Below are positions 7,571 through 16,375 of a stretch of DNA of 64,000 nt, piece by piece. The DNA comes from Sulfurospirillum sp. 1612 (lineage in GTDB: Bacteria; Campylobacterota; Campylobacteria; Campylobacterales; Sulfurospirillaceae): positions 2,046,001-2,110,000 of the forward strand of contig NZ_CP140614.1 of assembly GCF_036556685.1 (NCBI RefSeq), written 5' to 3'. The notes under the pieces were generated by a model. That model was given only the letters and a program-made list of their open reading frames with translations, was not told where the DNA came from and ran no database searches. Both the position numbers and the translations under genes were made by a program. The number at the start of each line of letters is the position of its first letter. Position 1 is the first letter of the stretch.

Positions 7571-8002
7571 CTATTTTCCCTCTCCCTGACTAATTTGAGC
7601 GGTGTGAGGATGCTCACTACCAGCATAAACTTTTAGTTTTTTGATCATATCTTTTGCAAGATTTGATTTAGGCAACATCCCTCTAACTGCTAATTTATAC
7701 AATTTTGCAGGATTATTTTTTAGCAAGTCATTAAGCTTGTCACTTCTTACTCCACCAAAATACCCAGTGTGTCTGTGATACTGTTTGGTATCCAATTTAT
7801 TTCCACTAAACTCAACTTTCTCTGCATTGATAATGACGACATAGTCACCACAATCAACATTTGGAGTAAAATAAGGTTTATGTTTGCCTCTTAAAAGTGT
7901 TGCTACTTCAGTTAAAATTCTACCGAATTTTTTACCTTCTGCATCTACGATTATCCAATCGCGTTTTACTTCGTTTGGCTTAATAGCAATTGTTGCTTTC
8001 AT
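7571..8002 (-). CDS. rplM: 50S ribosomal protein L13
   Basis: 143 residues from the ATG at 8002 (MKATIAIKPNEVKRDW), which matches the usual length; the frame extends to 8047 but that part lies over the probable promoter. Family signature motifs LLRGKHKPYFTPNVDCGD, HTGYFGG and AVRGMLPK are intact. First gene of a two-gene operon with rpsI. A GGTAAAAAG sequence precedes the start. Confidence 0.97.
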   Translation of the reverse strand: MKATIAIKPNEVKRDWIIVDAEGKKFGRILTEVATLLRGKHKPYFTPNVDCGDYVVIINAEKVEFSGNKLDTKQYHRHTGYFGGVRSDKLNDLLKNNPAKLYKLAVRGMLPKSNLAKDMIKKLKVYAGSEHPHTAQISQGEGK

Positions 8003-8036
8003 CTTTTTACCTTTGCCAAAATTATTTTGAACTGTG

Positions 8037-8042
8037 ATTGTA
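8037..8042 (-). promoter_or_regulatory. Possible -10 box of rplM-rpsI
   Basis: TACAAT on the minus strand 34 bases before the rplM ATG, in the short gap after addA. No convincing -35 element. This is the only promoter-like sequence in the gap. Confidence 0.4.
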
Positions 8043-8075
8043 GTCAATTAAAACTTTGATATAGCTTAATTTCAG

Positions 8076-10808
8076 CTATTTTTCAGCTATTTCCACTAAT
8101 TCACACCCCGTTTCTCTCAAGTAGCACAAATAAGCCCGACATTTTTTATTATATATGCTCTGCAGTGCTTTTTGATAGTGCTTTACTTGGTTCCTATGCG
8201 CCTCTTGAACGATGCGTGAGGTTTTGTAATCAATGACGATAATTTCACCATCTTTTTCAACTAAAAGATCCAATTGCTTGCGCTCTCCTTGATAGTAGAG
8301 TGGTTGCTCTTTATAACAGGTCCCTTCGTGTACCAAAGTCCTAAAGGTTTCATCTTGCAATAGCATCTGCACACGATTATAAATATCTTGCAACATGTTT
8401 TCTTTTAAGATAAATCCATAGCGATTTTTCAACGATGCAAAAGCCTCAGGCAAAGCGCGCTCATCAAATCCACCAAGAATCTCCAACATATAATGAAGCC
8501 CTAAGCCAAAATCAATAGCATGAATATCGCCACGGTACACTTCTGATTTTTCGGTTTTTTCTTGTTTTTGAGAGCCATATCGCGAAGGAGAGATGGGTTT
8601 GGTCTCTTTTTTGCTAGGGGATGTCTCTTTTGGCACGGACGCGAAAATGTCACCAACTTCCTGTTGGAGTAAATCCAAATTTTCAAATGCTGAATCTTTT
8701 TTCTTAGCACATACGATGAGATTGTTTTTGGCACGTGTGAGTGCGACATATTGGGCATTGATGAGATCTTCTGTGGCTGCATTTTTTTCTTGCTCTTTGG
8801 CTCGTGCATAATCTAAATCCACATTTTCTCGCCCTTTGATTCGCAAATAGAGATTTTTTAATTGGATGCCTTCATAATCAAATAATAAAGTATGAGACGA
8901 ACTTTTAGGTTTTTTGATGCGGTCAGCAATCACAACACTATGAAACTCTAAGCCTTTTGATTTGTGTATCGTCAAGACCCGAATACCCTGTGTACTTTTC
9001 GACAGTGACGCTTGTGAAATCGTATCATGATTAAATATAAAATCTTCAATATCACGGAATTTTTTACTAATTTCAATAAAATAGAGTAAATCTTCTTCTT
9101 TTGAAAAAATTTCAAACGCTTCAATAATATCGCAAATCAGCTCAAAAACATCGCCATCAAGATTAAAATAGGCCATTTTAGAGCTATCGACCTTTTTTGC
9201 ACACGCAGCTTCAAAGTTTCTAAGATATATAGGCTCACGAAAATACAAATAAAAAATAAAATCAATAATGCCGCTGATGATAGGGACATCGATTAATTTT
9301 TGTTTGGCTTCCATTGTCACTTTGGTACCGGGGATTTGTTGCTGTATTAACTCTTTTAAGATTAATGCCTCTTTATTGGTAAAACATAAAATAGCAATAT
9401 CATCTTGCGAAATATCATGATCCATCAAAAATTGTAAATTTGCAATCACTTGCGCTTCAATATCATCACCCAAATCCACTTTGACATATCCCACGGGATT
9501 TGCCGGATTGATTTTTTGTGCCTTGTAATCTTTAATTTTCTCGGCAAAGGTAGCATTAACAAAATGAACCACCTGATGCGCACTGCGATAATTGGTCTCT
9601 AAGATATCTCGACTCAAATGCAACTGTTCTGCCGCATACAAAAACAGCTCCTTAGAGCCTCCTCTAAAGCGATAGATTGATTGTTTAATATCCCCTACGA
9701 TAAAGAGCGAACGATCCTCATAAGCGCCCTTTCCTGCTGCGACTTCTTGCATAAAAGGTTCTAATATTTTATATTGCACGATACTCGTATCTTGAAATTC
9801 GTCAATCAACAAATGCGTAAAATTACCATCCATCCTAAAGTATAGAAAATCTTTAGAAATCTCTTGATGCAACAATTGATACAGCCGATACGTTAAATCT
9901 AAAAAGCTTAATTTTCCACTTTTTTTGGCTTCTTCATAAATGGCCTTTTTAAATGCGCTATAGTATTTTGAAATCTCTTTGATGACATAATGCTCTTTCT
10001 GTTGTACGTATTGTGCTAATTCATGTTTTAGCTCATGATGCAAAGCATTGATAGTGGCATCTGCATATTTTTTATAATGCCAATATTCAAAATCAGCTTT
10101 ACCAACAAATCCCTTACTTAAGAGCTCATCAACACTAGAGACCTGAAGGCTTTGCAATGTTTTCTCTCCTAAGCCATTGCGCGCAAAAGCTTCTTGTATC
10201 TGCTCTAATAGCGACAATATCTTTTCACTTCGTAGGGCTTGTAATTGAATCCCTTTAGCATAGCGCTCTAAGTCCAATTCAGACTCTCGCTCATAGACGA
10301 CTTGAAATAGTTTAAAAATATCAGTCAAGCTTTTATTTTCTTTTTGGGCAAAAACGACCAAAGAGTGATACAGGCTTGATTTTTTACAGATTTGTAGAAA
10401 ACGTTCCATCAATACATCACTCGCAAACTCTTCTTCTATCGAAAAATCTGGCATCAATCCAATATTAAATGAAAATTTTCTCAATATGGAAGCAAAAAAA
10501 GAGTCTATCGTCGAGATTTTGAGATCGCTGTTTAAAAAAAGTTTCAAAATTTTCGGTTGCATTTCTAAAATTTTCTCTTTTGTCAATCCCGTCAATTTGA
10601 CAATTTCATGAAGTTCGCTGGAGTGTTCTAGTGTTTTGAGACACTCAAAAATCTTAACTTTCATCTCTAGGGTGGCTTTATTTGTAAAGGTTAATGTTAA
10701 GATTTTATTGGGGTTGATTCCTAAGTACATCAATGAAATATAGCGCACACTCAAGGCAAAAGTTTTCCCACTTCCGGCACTGGCTTCTAGTGCTAAACTT
10801 TTTAACAT
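8076..10808 (-). CDS. addA: AddA-type helicase/nuclease (RecB-like), double-strand break repair
   Basis: 910 residues. UvrD/Rep-type helicase motifs in order: Walker A ASAGSGKTF at 9-17, LTFTNKATLEM, Walker B LIDEFQDTS, GDIKQSIYRFRGG, motif V TIHKSKGLEF and VALTRAKNNL; the C-terminus is a RecB-type nuclease with LDLLVEKDGEIIVIDYKTS. With AddB it unwinds and resects DNA ends for RecA loading. It starts one base after the addB stop, so the two are co-transcribed. An 11-base tandem duplication (TCAGCTATTT unit) spans its stop codon, without obvious effect. Confidence 0.93.
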   Translation of the reverse strand: MLKSLALEASAGSGKTFALSVRYISLMYLGINPNKILTLTFTNKATLEMKVKIFECLKTLEHSSELHEIVKLTGLTKEKILEMQPKILKLFLNSDLKISTIDSFFASILRKFSFNIGLMPDFSIEEEFASDVLMERFLQICKKSSLYHSLVVFAQKENKSLTDIFKLFQVVYERESELDLERYAKGIQLQALRSEKILSLLEQIQEAFARNGLGEKTLQSLQVSSVDELLSKGFVGKADFEYWHYKKYADATINALHHELKHELAQYVQQKEHYVIKEISKYYSAFKKAIYEEAKKSGKLSFLDLTYRLYQLLHQEISKDFLYFRMDGNFTHLLIDEFQDTSIVQYKILEPFMQEVAAGKGAYEDRSLFIVGDIKQSIYRFRGGSKELFLYAAEQLHLSRDILETNYRSAHQVVHFVNATFAEKIKDYKAQKINPANPVGYVKVDLGDDIEAQVIANLQFLMDHDISQDDIAILCFTNKEALILKELIQQQIPGTKVTMEAKQKLIDVPIISGIIDFIFYLYFREPIYLRNFEAACAKKVDSSKMAYFNLDGDVFELICDIIEAFEIFSKEEDLLYFIEISKKFRDIEDFIFNHDTISQASLSKSTQGIRVLTIHKSKGLEFHSVVIADRIKKPKSSSHTLLFDYEGIQLKNLYLRIKGRENVDLDYARAKEQEKNAATEDLINAQYVALTRAKNNLIVCAKKKDSAFENLDLLQQEVGDIFASVPKETSPSKKETKPISPSRYGSQKQEKTEKSEVYRGDIHAIDFGLGLHYMLEILGGFDERALPEAFASLKNRYGFILKENMLQDIYNRVQMLLQDETFRTLVHEGTCYKEQPLYYQGERKQLDLLVEKDGEIIVIDYKTSRIVQEAHRNQVKHYQKALQSIYNKKCRAYLCYLRETGCELVEIAEK

Positions 10809-10809
10809 C

Positions 10810-13155
10810 TTAATTTTGCCTTAAACATAATTTTTTGTAAGGACAATAGAGGCAATTTTGGATTTTCTCACACATATCAAAGGTACTAATTGGCGTTTGA
10901 TATTCTTTTAAAATTATTTTAAGATTATCAAGTTTTGCATCCAAATTGCTTTCATCCACCCGTTTGGCATTTTTCAAATCATAATAAACGACACTGCTAA
11001 CATCACCCAGACTGCTAGCAAGCAGATAATAAAATTCCAGTTGGTAGTCATCGACTAAATCCATATTTTTTGGCATCAGTCGCTTTACATCACCACTTTT
11101 ATAATCGATAATGTGTAGTTTTCCATCTTTCTTGTCAATGCGGTCTATGGTCCCTTTGAGTGTATATCCCTCAAAATTGACACTCAAATGTTCTTCTATC
11201 TTAAAAATTCTATATCCCTCATGATAATGCTCAACTTCATTGGTGACAAAATTTTTCAGCCGTTGTAGCCAAATATCAATAGAAAATTGATCTAAAGGGT
11301 TGTATTTTTCATGATGAAGATATGCCTCAATGGCATGATAGAGTCTTTTTTCATCCCCTAAAATCGATCTATCATCTATCATGACATGTTCCAATGCACG
11401 GTGTAAGAGTAACCCAATATTGGCATTAGATTGCGTAAAATCATTTTCAGGTTCTTTGAGCCGTTCGATGTATTGATGATAAAATTTACGCTTACAAACC
11501 AAAAGTGTTTTTAACTTCGTAGCAGAAAGTGGCGCTTGACTCAGAAGATAGGAGGACGCTTTGATCTCATGAACACAAGGGTCTCTCTCAGCAACACTTT
11601 TAAATAACGCTGAGTGATCAACAAATTCACTCTCACTAAGATGATATTTTAGACTCAATTCATCTAAAAATCGTGAGGGCATCTCTTTGTCATTTTTGAG
11701 ACACGATATCGCAACACGTTGGGCTGTGGAGAAAAGCCGGTGGTAATAAAAACGTTGTAAATTTTCTCGATCTTTTGCAGTCGGCAATCTTAGTTGGGTT
11801 CTAATATGCGTATTGAGGAACATATCTTTATTGTTTATCTTTGGTACGATATTGTCATTAAAATCAGGAACAATGACCCCCTTAAACTGACTGCCGCGCG
11901 TTTCCAACACACCCATTACCGTGATGACACCCCCTCGCACATCATCTGTTGTTTGAGCACTTAGTCTGTTTAAGAAAAGTTTCAATATTTGTTCTAAGTT
12001 ATAAAGCTTTAATTTTGATAAAAATTCAGAAAATCGGAAAATTGTCTCTTGTATTTTTTCATTTTCACACTCTTTTTCATCCAGAGCACAAACAGAATTG
12101 ATGATATCCATACACGCCATGGCATTGACTTTTTTTTGCCAAATCATCTCAATTTGATGCAGCAATTCATCAGGAATTTGTAATCTTTTAATGCGTAATT
12201 TTTCCTCTGCATCTCTTGCGTTCATAAACAATTCTATGGCCTCAATTCTTTTGTATAGCTTGGATTGTTTGAGCGAAAATCCCATAGCAAAATTCAGATT
12301 TCTCATGCTATCAAATTTTTGTAAAAATGGAGCAAAACTCTCATCTGGCAATACCACGACAATCTCTTCAGGAGGAATACCTTCATTTACAAATTGATCA
12401 ATTTGCGAGAAAATAAAACCGATTTGTGATAATCTTGTATTAAACACCTTCACATTGACAGGGGAGGATGCCTCTTTCACTGGGGTTTCAGACACAATCT
12501 GATTGGTGGAAAGGTTGAGGCGATAATGATGTCCTAGTTTAAGTTCAAATCCCAATGATTCTATGCTTTGTTTGAGTTTGGTATTGTAATGATTTAACAC
12601 AAAACTCAACTCTACTGGTATCAAACCGGCACATTGAGTAAACAGGTCTAATTCATAACCACTCAAAAATCCATCAATTCGCACATGAATGCTCTCTTGG
12701 CTCATGATATAATCTCGATTGAGTTCATAAAGACCTTGTAAATTGATACGATCTGCATAGTGATGGGTATCAAGGAGAGCTTTGTAATTTTGCAATAATT
12801 GCTCTAAAATCACTAGATGACCCGCAAATTCTTCATACAAGTCATACTCTTTTATACTATCAATACTGACAAATTCATTGGCGAGTTCTTCAAAAAAATT
12901 AAATAAGTATTTGGAGTGATTTAAAAAAACAAGTAAATTCGTATCAAATTGCAATTTATGAAAATCTTGAAAATTTGCAGCTTCGTGCAAGAGTAAAAAT
13001 CTGGTATCATCATCGATTAAAACGCGGTCTTTGAGAATAATAGCTTTGGATTCAAAATCCGAGATTGTTATGGATTTTGGTAAAAGGGTATCGTGATTGC
13101 TATATGAGGCATAGCATTCACGAACAGCACGATTGGTAGAGTAAATTTCAACCAT
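10810..13155 (-). CDS. addB: AddB-type nuclease subunit with Fe-S cysteines
   Basis: 781 residues from the ATG at 13155. The N-terminal helicase-like half has no Walker A, as in other Campylobacterota AddB proteins (MVEIYSTNRAVRECYASY). The C-terminal RecB-like nuclease shows GTIDRIDKKDGKLHIIDYKSG with the catalytic Asp and Lys. Four cysteines fit the AddB Fe-S cluster: Cys in LLVCKRKFYHQ and a CxxCx5C set at the C-terminus (CLYCPYKKLC). Partner of AddA, encoded next. No clear ribosome-binding site; a TATGAT sequence lies eight bases before the ATG, so some expression may be independent of the cco operon upstream. Confidence 0.9.
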   Translation of the reverse strand: MVEIYSTNRAVRECYASYSNHDTLLPKSITISDFESKAIILKDRVLIDDDTRFLLLHEAANFQDFHKLQFDTNLLVFLNHSKYLFNFFEELANEFVSIDSIKEYDLYEEFAGHLVILEQLLQNYKALLDTHHYADRINLQGLYELNRDYIMSQESIHVRIDGFLSGYELDLFTQCAGLIPVELSFVLNHYNTKLKQSIESLGFELKLGHHYRLNLSTNQIVSETPVKEASSPVNVKVFNTRLSQIGFIFSQIDQFVNEGIPPEEIVVVLPDESFAPFLQKFDSMRNLNFAMGFSLKQSKLYKRIEAIELFMNARDAEEKLRIKRLQIPDELLHQIEMIWQKKVNAMACMDIINSVCALDEKECENEKIQETIFRFSEFLSKLKLYNLEQILKLFLNRLSAQTTDDVRGGVITVMGVLETRGSQFKGVIVPDFNDNIVPKINNKDMFLNTHIRTQLRLPTAKDRENLQRFYYHRLFSTAQRVAISCLKNDKEMPSRFLDELSLKYHLSESEFVDHSALFKSVAERDPCVHEIKASSYLLSQAPLSATKLKTLLVCKRKFYHQYIERLKEPENDFTQSNANIGLLLHRALEHVMIDDRSILGDEKRLYHAIEAYLHHEKYNPLDQFSIDIWLQRLKNFVTNEVEHYHEGYRIFKIEEHLSVNFEGYTLKGTIDRIDKKDGKLHIIDYKSGDVKRLMPKNMDLVDDYQLEFYYLLASSLGDVSSVVYYDLKNAKRVDESNLDAKLDNLKIILKEYQTPISTFDMCEKIQNCLYCPYKKLCLRQN

Positions 13156-13172
13156 ATAGCACAATCATATCG

Positions 13173-13670
13173 TCACTCAGTAGCATACACTTCATGACTA
13201 TCATATCCATCATAGTTATTGTCGACTTTAATATTTGTCATAAGCCTCCAACGACCTGGTCTTTGGACTTGAATATTGGTGAAAATGTATTGATCATTTT
13301 CTACCTTTGATGGTTTCATTTTTTGATTAAATTCGTTGGTTTCAGGTCGTGTTACCAAGAGTGTTATGTCAGCATTTTGTATAAATTTATGTGTTTTTTT
13401 ATCTTGTATTTTAATAAAAAAAGTATTGCTCCCTTGAACAAACTTTTTCTTGGCATAGATAATATCAAAGTCTTTATCAAATTTGCTTTTATCTGCCATG
13501 AGTTTATGGATATTTTTATCCACAGTTTGATATTTTTCCATAAACAAAGTCTCTTCTTGCACGGGATTTTTCAAAGCAAGATCTACAGTAAAAGCACCGG
13601 CTACTACAACGGTCAAAATAATACCAATAATGGCATGCGGCCAAAAATTTCTCTCTTTTTTTTCTTTCAT
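13173..13670 (-). CDS. FixH/CcoH-like cbb3 oxidase assembly protein
   Basis: 165 residues: an N-terminal membrane anchor at about 12-32 (WPHAIIGIILTVVVAGAF) and a periplasmic beta-rich domain ending in IQVQRPGRWRLMTNIKVD, the FixH/YtkA-like fold. In other bacteria FixH/CcoH aids copper loading or stability of the cbb3 oxidase. It is the last gene of the cco cluster, eight bases after the preceding TPM-type gene, and 17 bases before addB. The position downstream of ccoP strongly supports the role. Confidence 0.8.
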   Translation of the reverse strand: MKEKKERNFWPHAIIGIILTVVVAGAFTVDLALKNPVQEETLFMEKYQTVDKNIHKLMADKSKFDKDFDIIYAKKKFVQGSNTFFIKIQDKKTHKFIQNADITLLVTRPETNEFNQKMKPSKVENDQYIFTNIQVQRPGRWRLMTNIKVDNNYDGYDSHEVYATE

Positions 13671-13677
13671 GATAGTG

Positions 13678-14277
13678 CTACCTTTTTTTTATTCTCATCA
13701 GTACATACCGCCCAATCACGAATGCTAAAAATAGATAGATGGCAATACGTAGAAAAAAGATCATATCTCTATTTGTGCTTCCGATTCCGCTAGTAAGTGT
13801 GACATTGTTGTGGCTGGCTATCTGCTCGGTTAAATCGGCATAGCCATTTAACATCGCAGCATTGACATTGACATCTTTCTTTTTCCCTACGAGTAAGGGG
13901 ATAATACTGCCGCTCCAAGAGTATGGAGATAGAATTTGTTCTCTATCAAAGGCTGTATCTAAATCTGGAGAATTAACGATATCTACCTTTTGGTCTTTCA
14001 GTGTAATGAGTAAAACAACAAAAGGTGATTTTTTGTTTTTCATAATTTCTTTTTCATAATCATGAAGTGCCATATTGTTGATATTTTGCGTGGCATAAAC
14101 ATAGGCTCTAACACCGGTTTTTGAGAGTAACTCATCACCGATTTGTTCCATTTTAGCTTCTGTTTTGGGGATAAGCACTCCGTCATTATAGATGAGCTTT
14201 TCAGCATGCAGTGTGAGGGTTGATAAAAAAAGTGCAAAAAGTATAAACTTTTTGCACTTGAAAAATGTTCTACTCAT
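13678..14277 (-). CDS. TPM-domain membrane-anchored protein of the cco operon
   Basis: 199 residues: a signal peptide (KFILFALFLSTLTLHA), a TPM-type domain (ELLSKTGVRAYVYATQNI, KSPFVVLLITLKDQKVDIV) and a C-terminal membrane segment (FLRIAIYLFLAFVIGRYVL). TPM domains are found in proteins of photosystem II repair and in phosphatase-like proteins; the function here is unknown. The conserved place among cbb3 genes suggests help in oxidase assembly, which is inference. Its ATG directly follows the TAG of the 33-residue peptide gene. Confidence 0.75.
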   Translation of the reverse strand: MSRTFFKCKKFILFALFLSTLTLHAEKLIYNDGVLIPKTEAKMEQIGDELLSKTGVRAYVYATQNINNMALHDYEKEIMKNKKSPFVVLLITLKDQKVDIVNSPDLDTAFDREQILSPYSWSGSIIPLLVGKKKDVNVNAAMLNGYADLTEQIASHNNVTLTSGIGSTNRDMIFFLRIAIYLFLAFVIGRYVLMRIKKR

Positions 14278-14379
14278 CTAGCCCACATACAGATGATTAG
14301 AGGTTAGTACTGCAAAGGCTGATACGATAGCCATGATGATTAAACCAACCGTGATGATTTTGTCCATATTTTCCGCCAT
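14278..14379 (-). CDS. 33-residue single-span membrane peptide in the cco operon
   Basis: A small gene: ATG at 14379 preceded by AAGGAG at ideal spacing, ending TAG immediately before the ATG of the TPM gene (TAGATG). The product is one membrane helix (ITVGLIIMAIVSAFAVLT) with a short acidic N-terminus (MAENMDK) and the tail SNHLYVG. Both the ribosome-binding site and the tight packing between DUF4006 and TPM genes argue it is real. It could be an extra small subunit or assembly helper of the cbb3 oxidase. I do not recognise a named family. Confidence 0.75.
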   Translation of the reverse strand: MAENMDKIITVGLIIMAIVSAFAVLTSNHLYVG

Positions 14380-14388
14380 GATATCTCC

Positions 14389-14601
14389 TTATTTTTCAAT
14401 CACTTTGTTTTTGATATTATCTTTGTCTCTGACCTTCAAAGTACTGATATTATTGATCTTATAAGGTTTATTGGCAACTTCTTGTTGTGCAGAAATTCCC
14501 ATAACTGTAAGACCCACTAGTATACTCAGCAATAAAACAGTAGCAATCAGCATTCCGGTTACTCCGTTAAGTCCAAAAACATTTCTATTAGTATTTTCCA
14601 T
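14389..14601 (-). CDS. DUF4006 family small membrane protein
   Basis: 70 residues with one hydrophobic segment (GMLIATVLLLSILVGLTVMGI) and a charged C-terminal tail. It matches DUF4006, a Campylobacterota family found directly after ccoP; function unknown but probably linked to the cbb3 oxidase. Eleven bases separate it from ccoP and nine from the 33-residue peptide gene. Confidence 0.85.
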   Translation of the reverse strand: MENTNRNVFGLNGVTGMLIATVLLLSILVGLTVMGISAQQEVANKPYKINNISTLKVRDKDNIKNKVIEK

Positions 14602-14612
14602 TTTTAATCCCC

Positions 14613-15458
14613 TTATTCGTGTAGCGAATCAACATAGGTACCAACTGCTATCTTTTGGACCTTTGTGAGTCTTCCATCGTTGAAAGCCGGCATTTCACCA
14701 ATAACACCTTTTTTACCGTGATTTAAAATACTAACGACAAAACCAGCTTTGTTGAAATTCGCAAGATCTGGAGCACTTCCGCCCATACCTTTTCCATCTG
14801 CACCATGACATGCTGCACACGTTGCAAACAGTGCTTTTCCGGTTTCTACTAATTCAGGGTGTTTTGTTCCTGTTTTAGATATATCTTGAGTGATGTAAGC
14901 CGCTACTGCTTTGGCACTACTTTCATCCAACATTCCCGCTGGCATTTCACCTAGAGGATACCCTTGACCTTTAGAACCGTGCAATACAACATTCACAATA
15001 AATTGTTCAGTACCAAATTTTGTCAAGTCTGCTGCTTTTCCATTCATACCATCACCGGTAATCCCGTGACATGGTGCACATTGTACCAAAAATACGCCCT
15101 CGCCCATACCCATCAAAGTGGCATGGTCAGGATTGGCCCATTTGCTTTCAAATTTTTGATTGTATTGTGTCACTTCTTCATTGTATTGTCCGATTTGAGA
15201 AAATGTTCCCAACGGATACCCCATGAAAAAGTACCATAATGCCCAAATCATCGTACCTATAAAAGATAGTGACCAACCTATAGGTAATGGGTTTTTGTAT
15301 TCGCCAACCCCATCCCAGTTGTCTCCTGTTAATTCTCCACCACTTTTGTCAGTTTTCATCTGTTTGATGTATTTACCCGCTACACCAATGGTAAGAATTA
15401 AAATTGCTGCTGCACCGATCAGTGTCAACACATTTACATTATCATTCAGCCAATTCAT
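14613..15458 (-). CDS. ccoP: cbb3-type cytochrome c oxidase subunit III, diheme cytochrome c
   Basis: 281 residues. Two N-terminal membrane segments (about 9-29 and 61-81), then two periplasmic cytochrome c domains with CAPCH at 127-131 and CAACH at 214-218, each with a later Met-containing motif (GEMPAGM, GEMPAF). It receives electrons from soluble cytochrome c and passes them through CcoO to the CcoN active site. Part of the ccoNOQP operon in canonical order. Confidence 0.96.
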   Translation of the reverse strand: MNWLNDNVNVLTLIGAAAILILTIGVAGKYIKQMKTDKSGGELTGDNWDGVGEYKNPLPIGWSLSFIGTMIWALWYFFMGYPLGTFSQIGQYNEEVTQYNQKFESKWANPDHATLMGMGEGVFLVQCAPCHGITGDGMNGKAADLTKFGTEQFIVNVVLHGSKGQGYPLGEMPAGMLDESSAKAVAAYITQDISKTGTKHPELVETGKALFATCAACHGADGKGMGGSAPDLANFNKAGFVVSILNHGKKGVIGEMPAFNDGRLTKVQKIAVGTYVDSLHE

Positions 15459-15469
15459 TTTTAACGCTC

Positions 15470-15688
15470 CTATTTAACTTTATGATCATTTTGTGGATAT
15501 TGTTTTTCAACAAGATTATCATCAATCTCATCATGCAGTGCTAAGTTTGAGTACTTTTCATAATCCTTAACACCATCTTTTTCTGATTTGTAAAGATGAT
15601 AGATATAAGCATAGAGTCCTATTGTTAAAATAAAAATCATAGCAACATAACTATAGCCCTGTATCAGTCTTACAAGTTCCATATCCAC
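15470..15688 (-). CDS. ccoQ: cbb3-type cytochrome c oxidase subunit CcoQ
   Basis: 72 residues with one membrane helix (VAMIFILTIGLYAYIYHLY) followed by a charged tail, as expected for CcoQ, which stabilises the oxidase. The start is GTG at 15688, seven bases after AAGGA; an ATG two codons later is possible. Lies between ccoO and ccoP with 10-11 base gaps. Confidence 0.9.
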   Translation of the reverse strand: MDMELVRLIQGYSYVAMIFILTIGLYAYIYHLYKSEKDGVKDYEKYSNLALHDEIDDNLVEKQYPQNDHKVK

Positions 15689-15698
15689 AACTAATTCC

Positions 15699-16367
15699 TT
15701 ATTTTAAGCTATTCAAATACGCAATCAATGCAACAATTTCTTTAATTTGCCCATTTTTGTACGCATCTTTCACGGATTGATTTTTCATATCTTTTACTAT
15801 AGCACCGGCTTCTTTATAAGCAGCTGCTTTAGCTTCAGCAAATGTACCGAGTTTTGGCATATTTGGCTGATCGTAAGGAACATCAAAAACTTTTTTAACG
15901 GTATAAGCTTCTGCATAAGCAGTCTCTAAATCCGCATTTTTCTTAAACATAAAACCATATTTTGGCATGATAGAACCTGGTACTACACTTTCAGGGTCTA
16001 GCATATGATTTTCATGCCAGTCTGTTGTTCTGTAGTTACCAACACGGTGCAAATCTGGACCGGTTCTTTCACTTCCCCACAAAAATGGTCGATCATAAGC
16101 ATATTCTCCACTTAAAGAGTACTTACCGTATCGGTCAGTCTCTGATTTAAATGGTCGAATCAATTGAGAATGGCAAGCGTTACAACTCTCTTGGATATAG
16201 ATTTGTCTCCCTGCCAACTGCAATGTTGTATAAGGTTTGGTACCCACTAGTGGTCTCGCACTTTCCATAAAATCTGGCAATACGGTAACAATTCCCGCAT
16301 ACGCAATGACGACAAAAACGCCTACTGCAAAAAAGAATGGATTTTTTTCTAACCAATGAAACATCAT
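15699..16367 (-). CDS. ccoO: cbb3-type cytochrome c oxidase subunit II, monoheme cytochrome c
   Basis: 222 residues: an N-terminal membrane helix (FFFAVGVFVVIAYAGIVTVL), a single heme-c motif CNACH at 62-66 and the family signature GPDLHRVGNY followed by PGSIMPKYGFM, which supplies the axial Met. Carries electrons from CcoP to CcoN. Two ATGs in tandem (16367, 16364) follow GGGGG; the second is better spaced. Confidence 0.96.
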   Translation of the reverse strand: MMFHWLEKNPFFFAVGVFVVIAYAGIVTVLPDFMESARPLVGTKPYTTLQLAGRQIYIQESCNACHSQLIRPFKSETDRYGKYSLSGEYAYDRPFLWGSERTGPDLHRVGNYRTTDWHENHMLDPESVVPGSIMPKYGFMFKKNADLETAYAEAYTVKKVFDVPYDQPNMPKLGTFAEAKAAAYKEAGAIVKDMKNQSVKDAYKNGQIKEIVALIAYLNSLK

Positions 16368-16375
16368 ATACCCCC

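Noticed and set aside
8076-8100. Tandem TCAGCTATTT duplication at the addA stop codon
   Set aside because: Only two units, no link to expression or recombination; likely a chance slippage product.
13156-13172. TATGAT before addB as another leaderless promoter
   Set aside because: The spacing to the ATG is eight, not six, the box is imperfect, and the gene is inside an operon; kept only as a remark.
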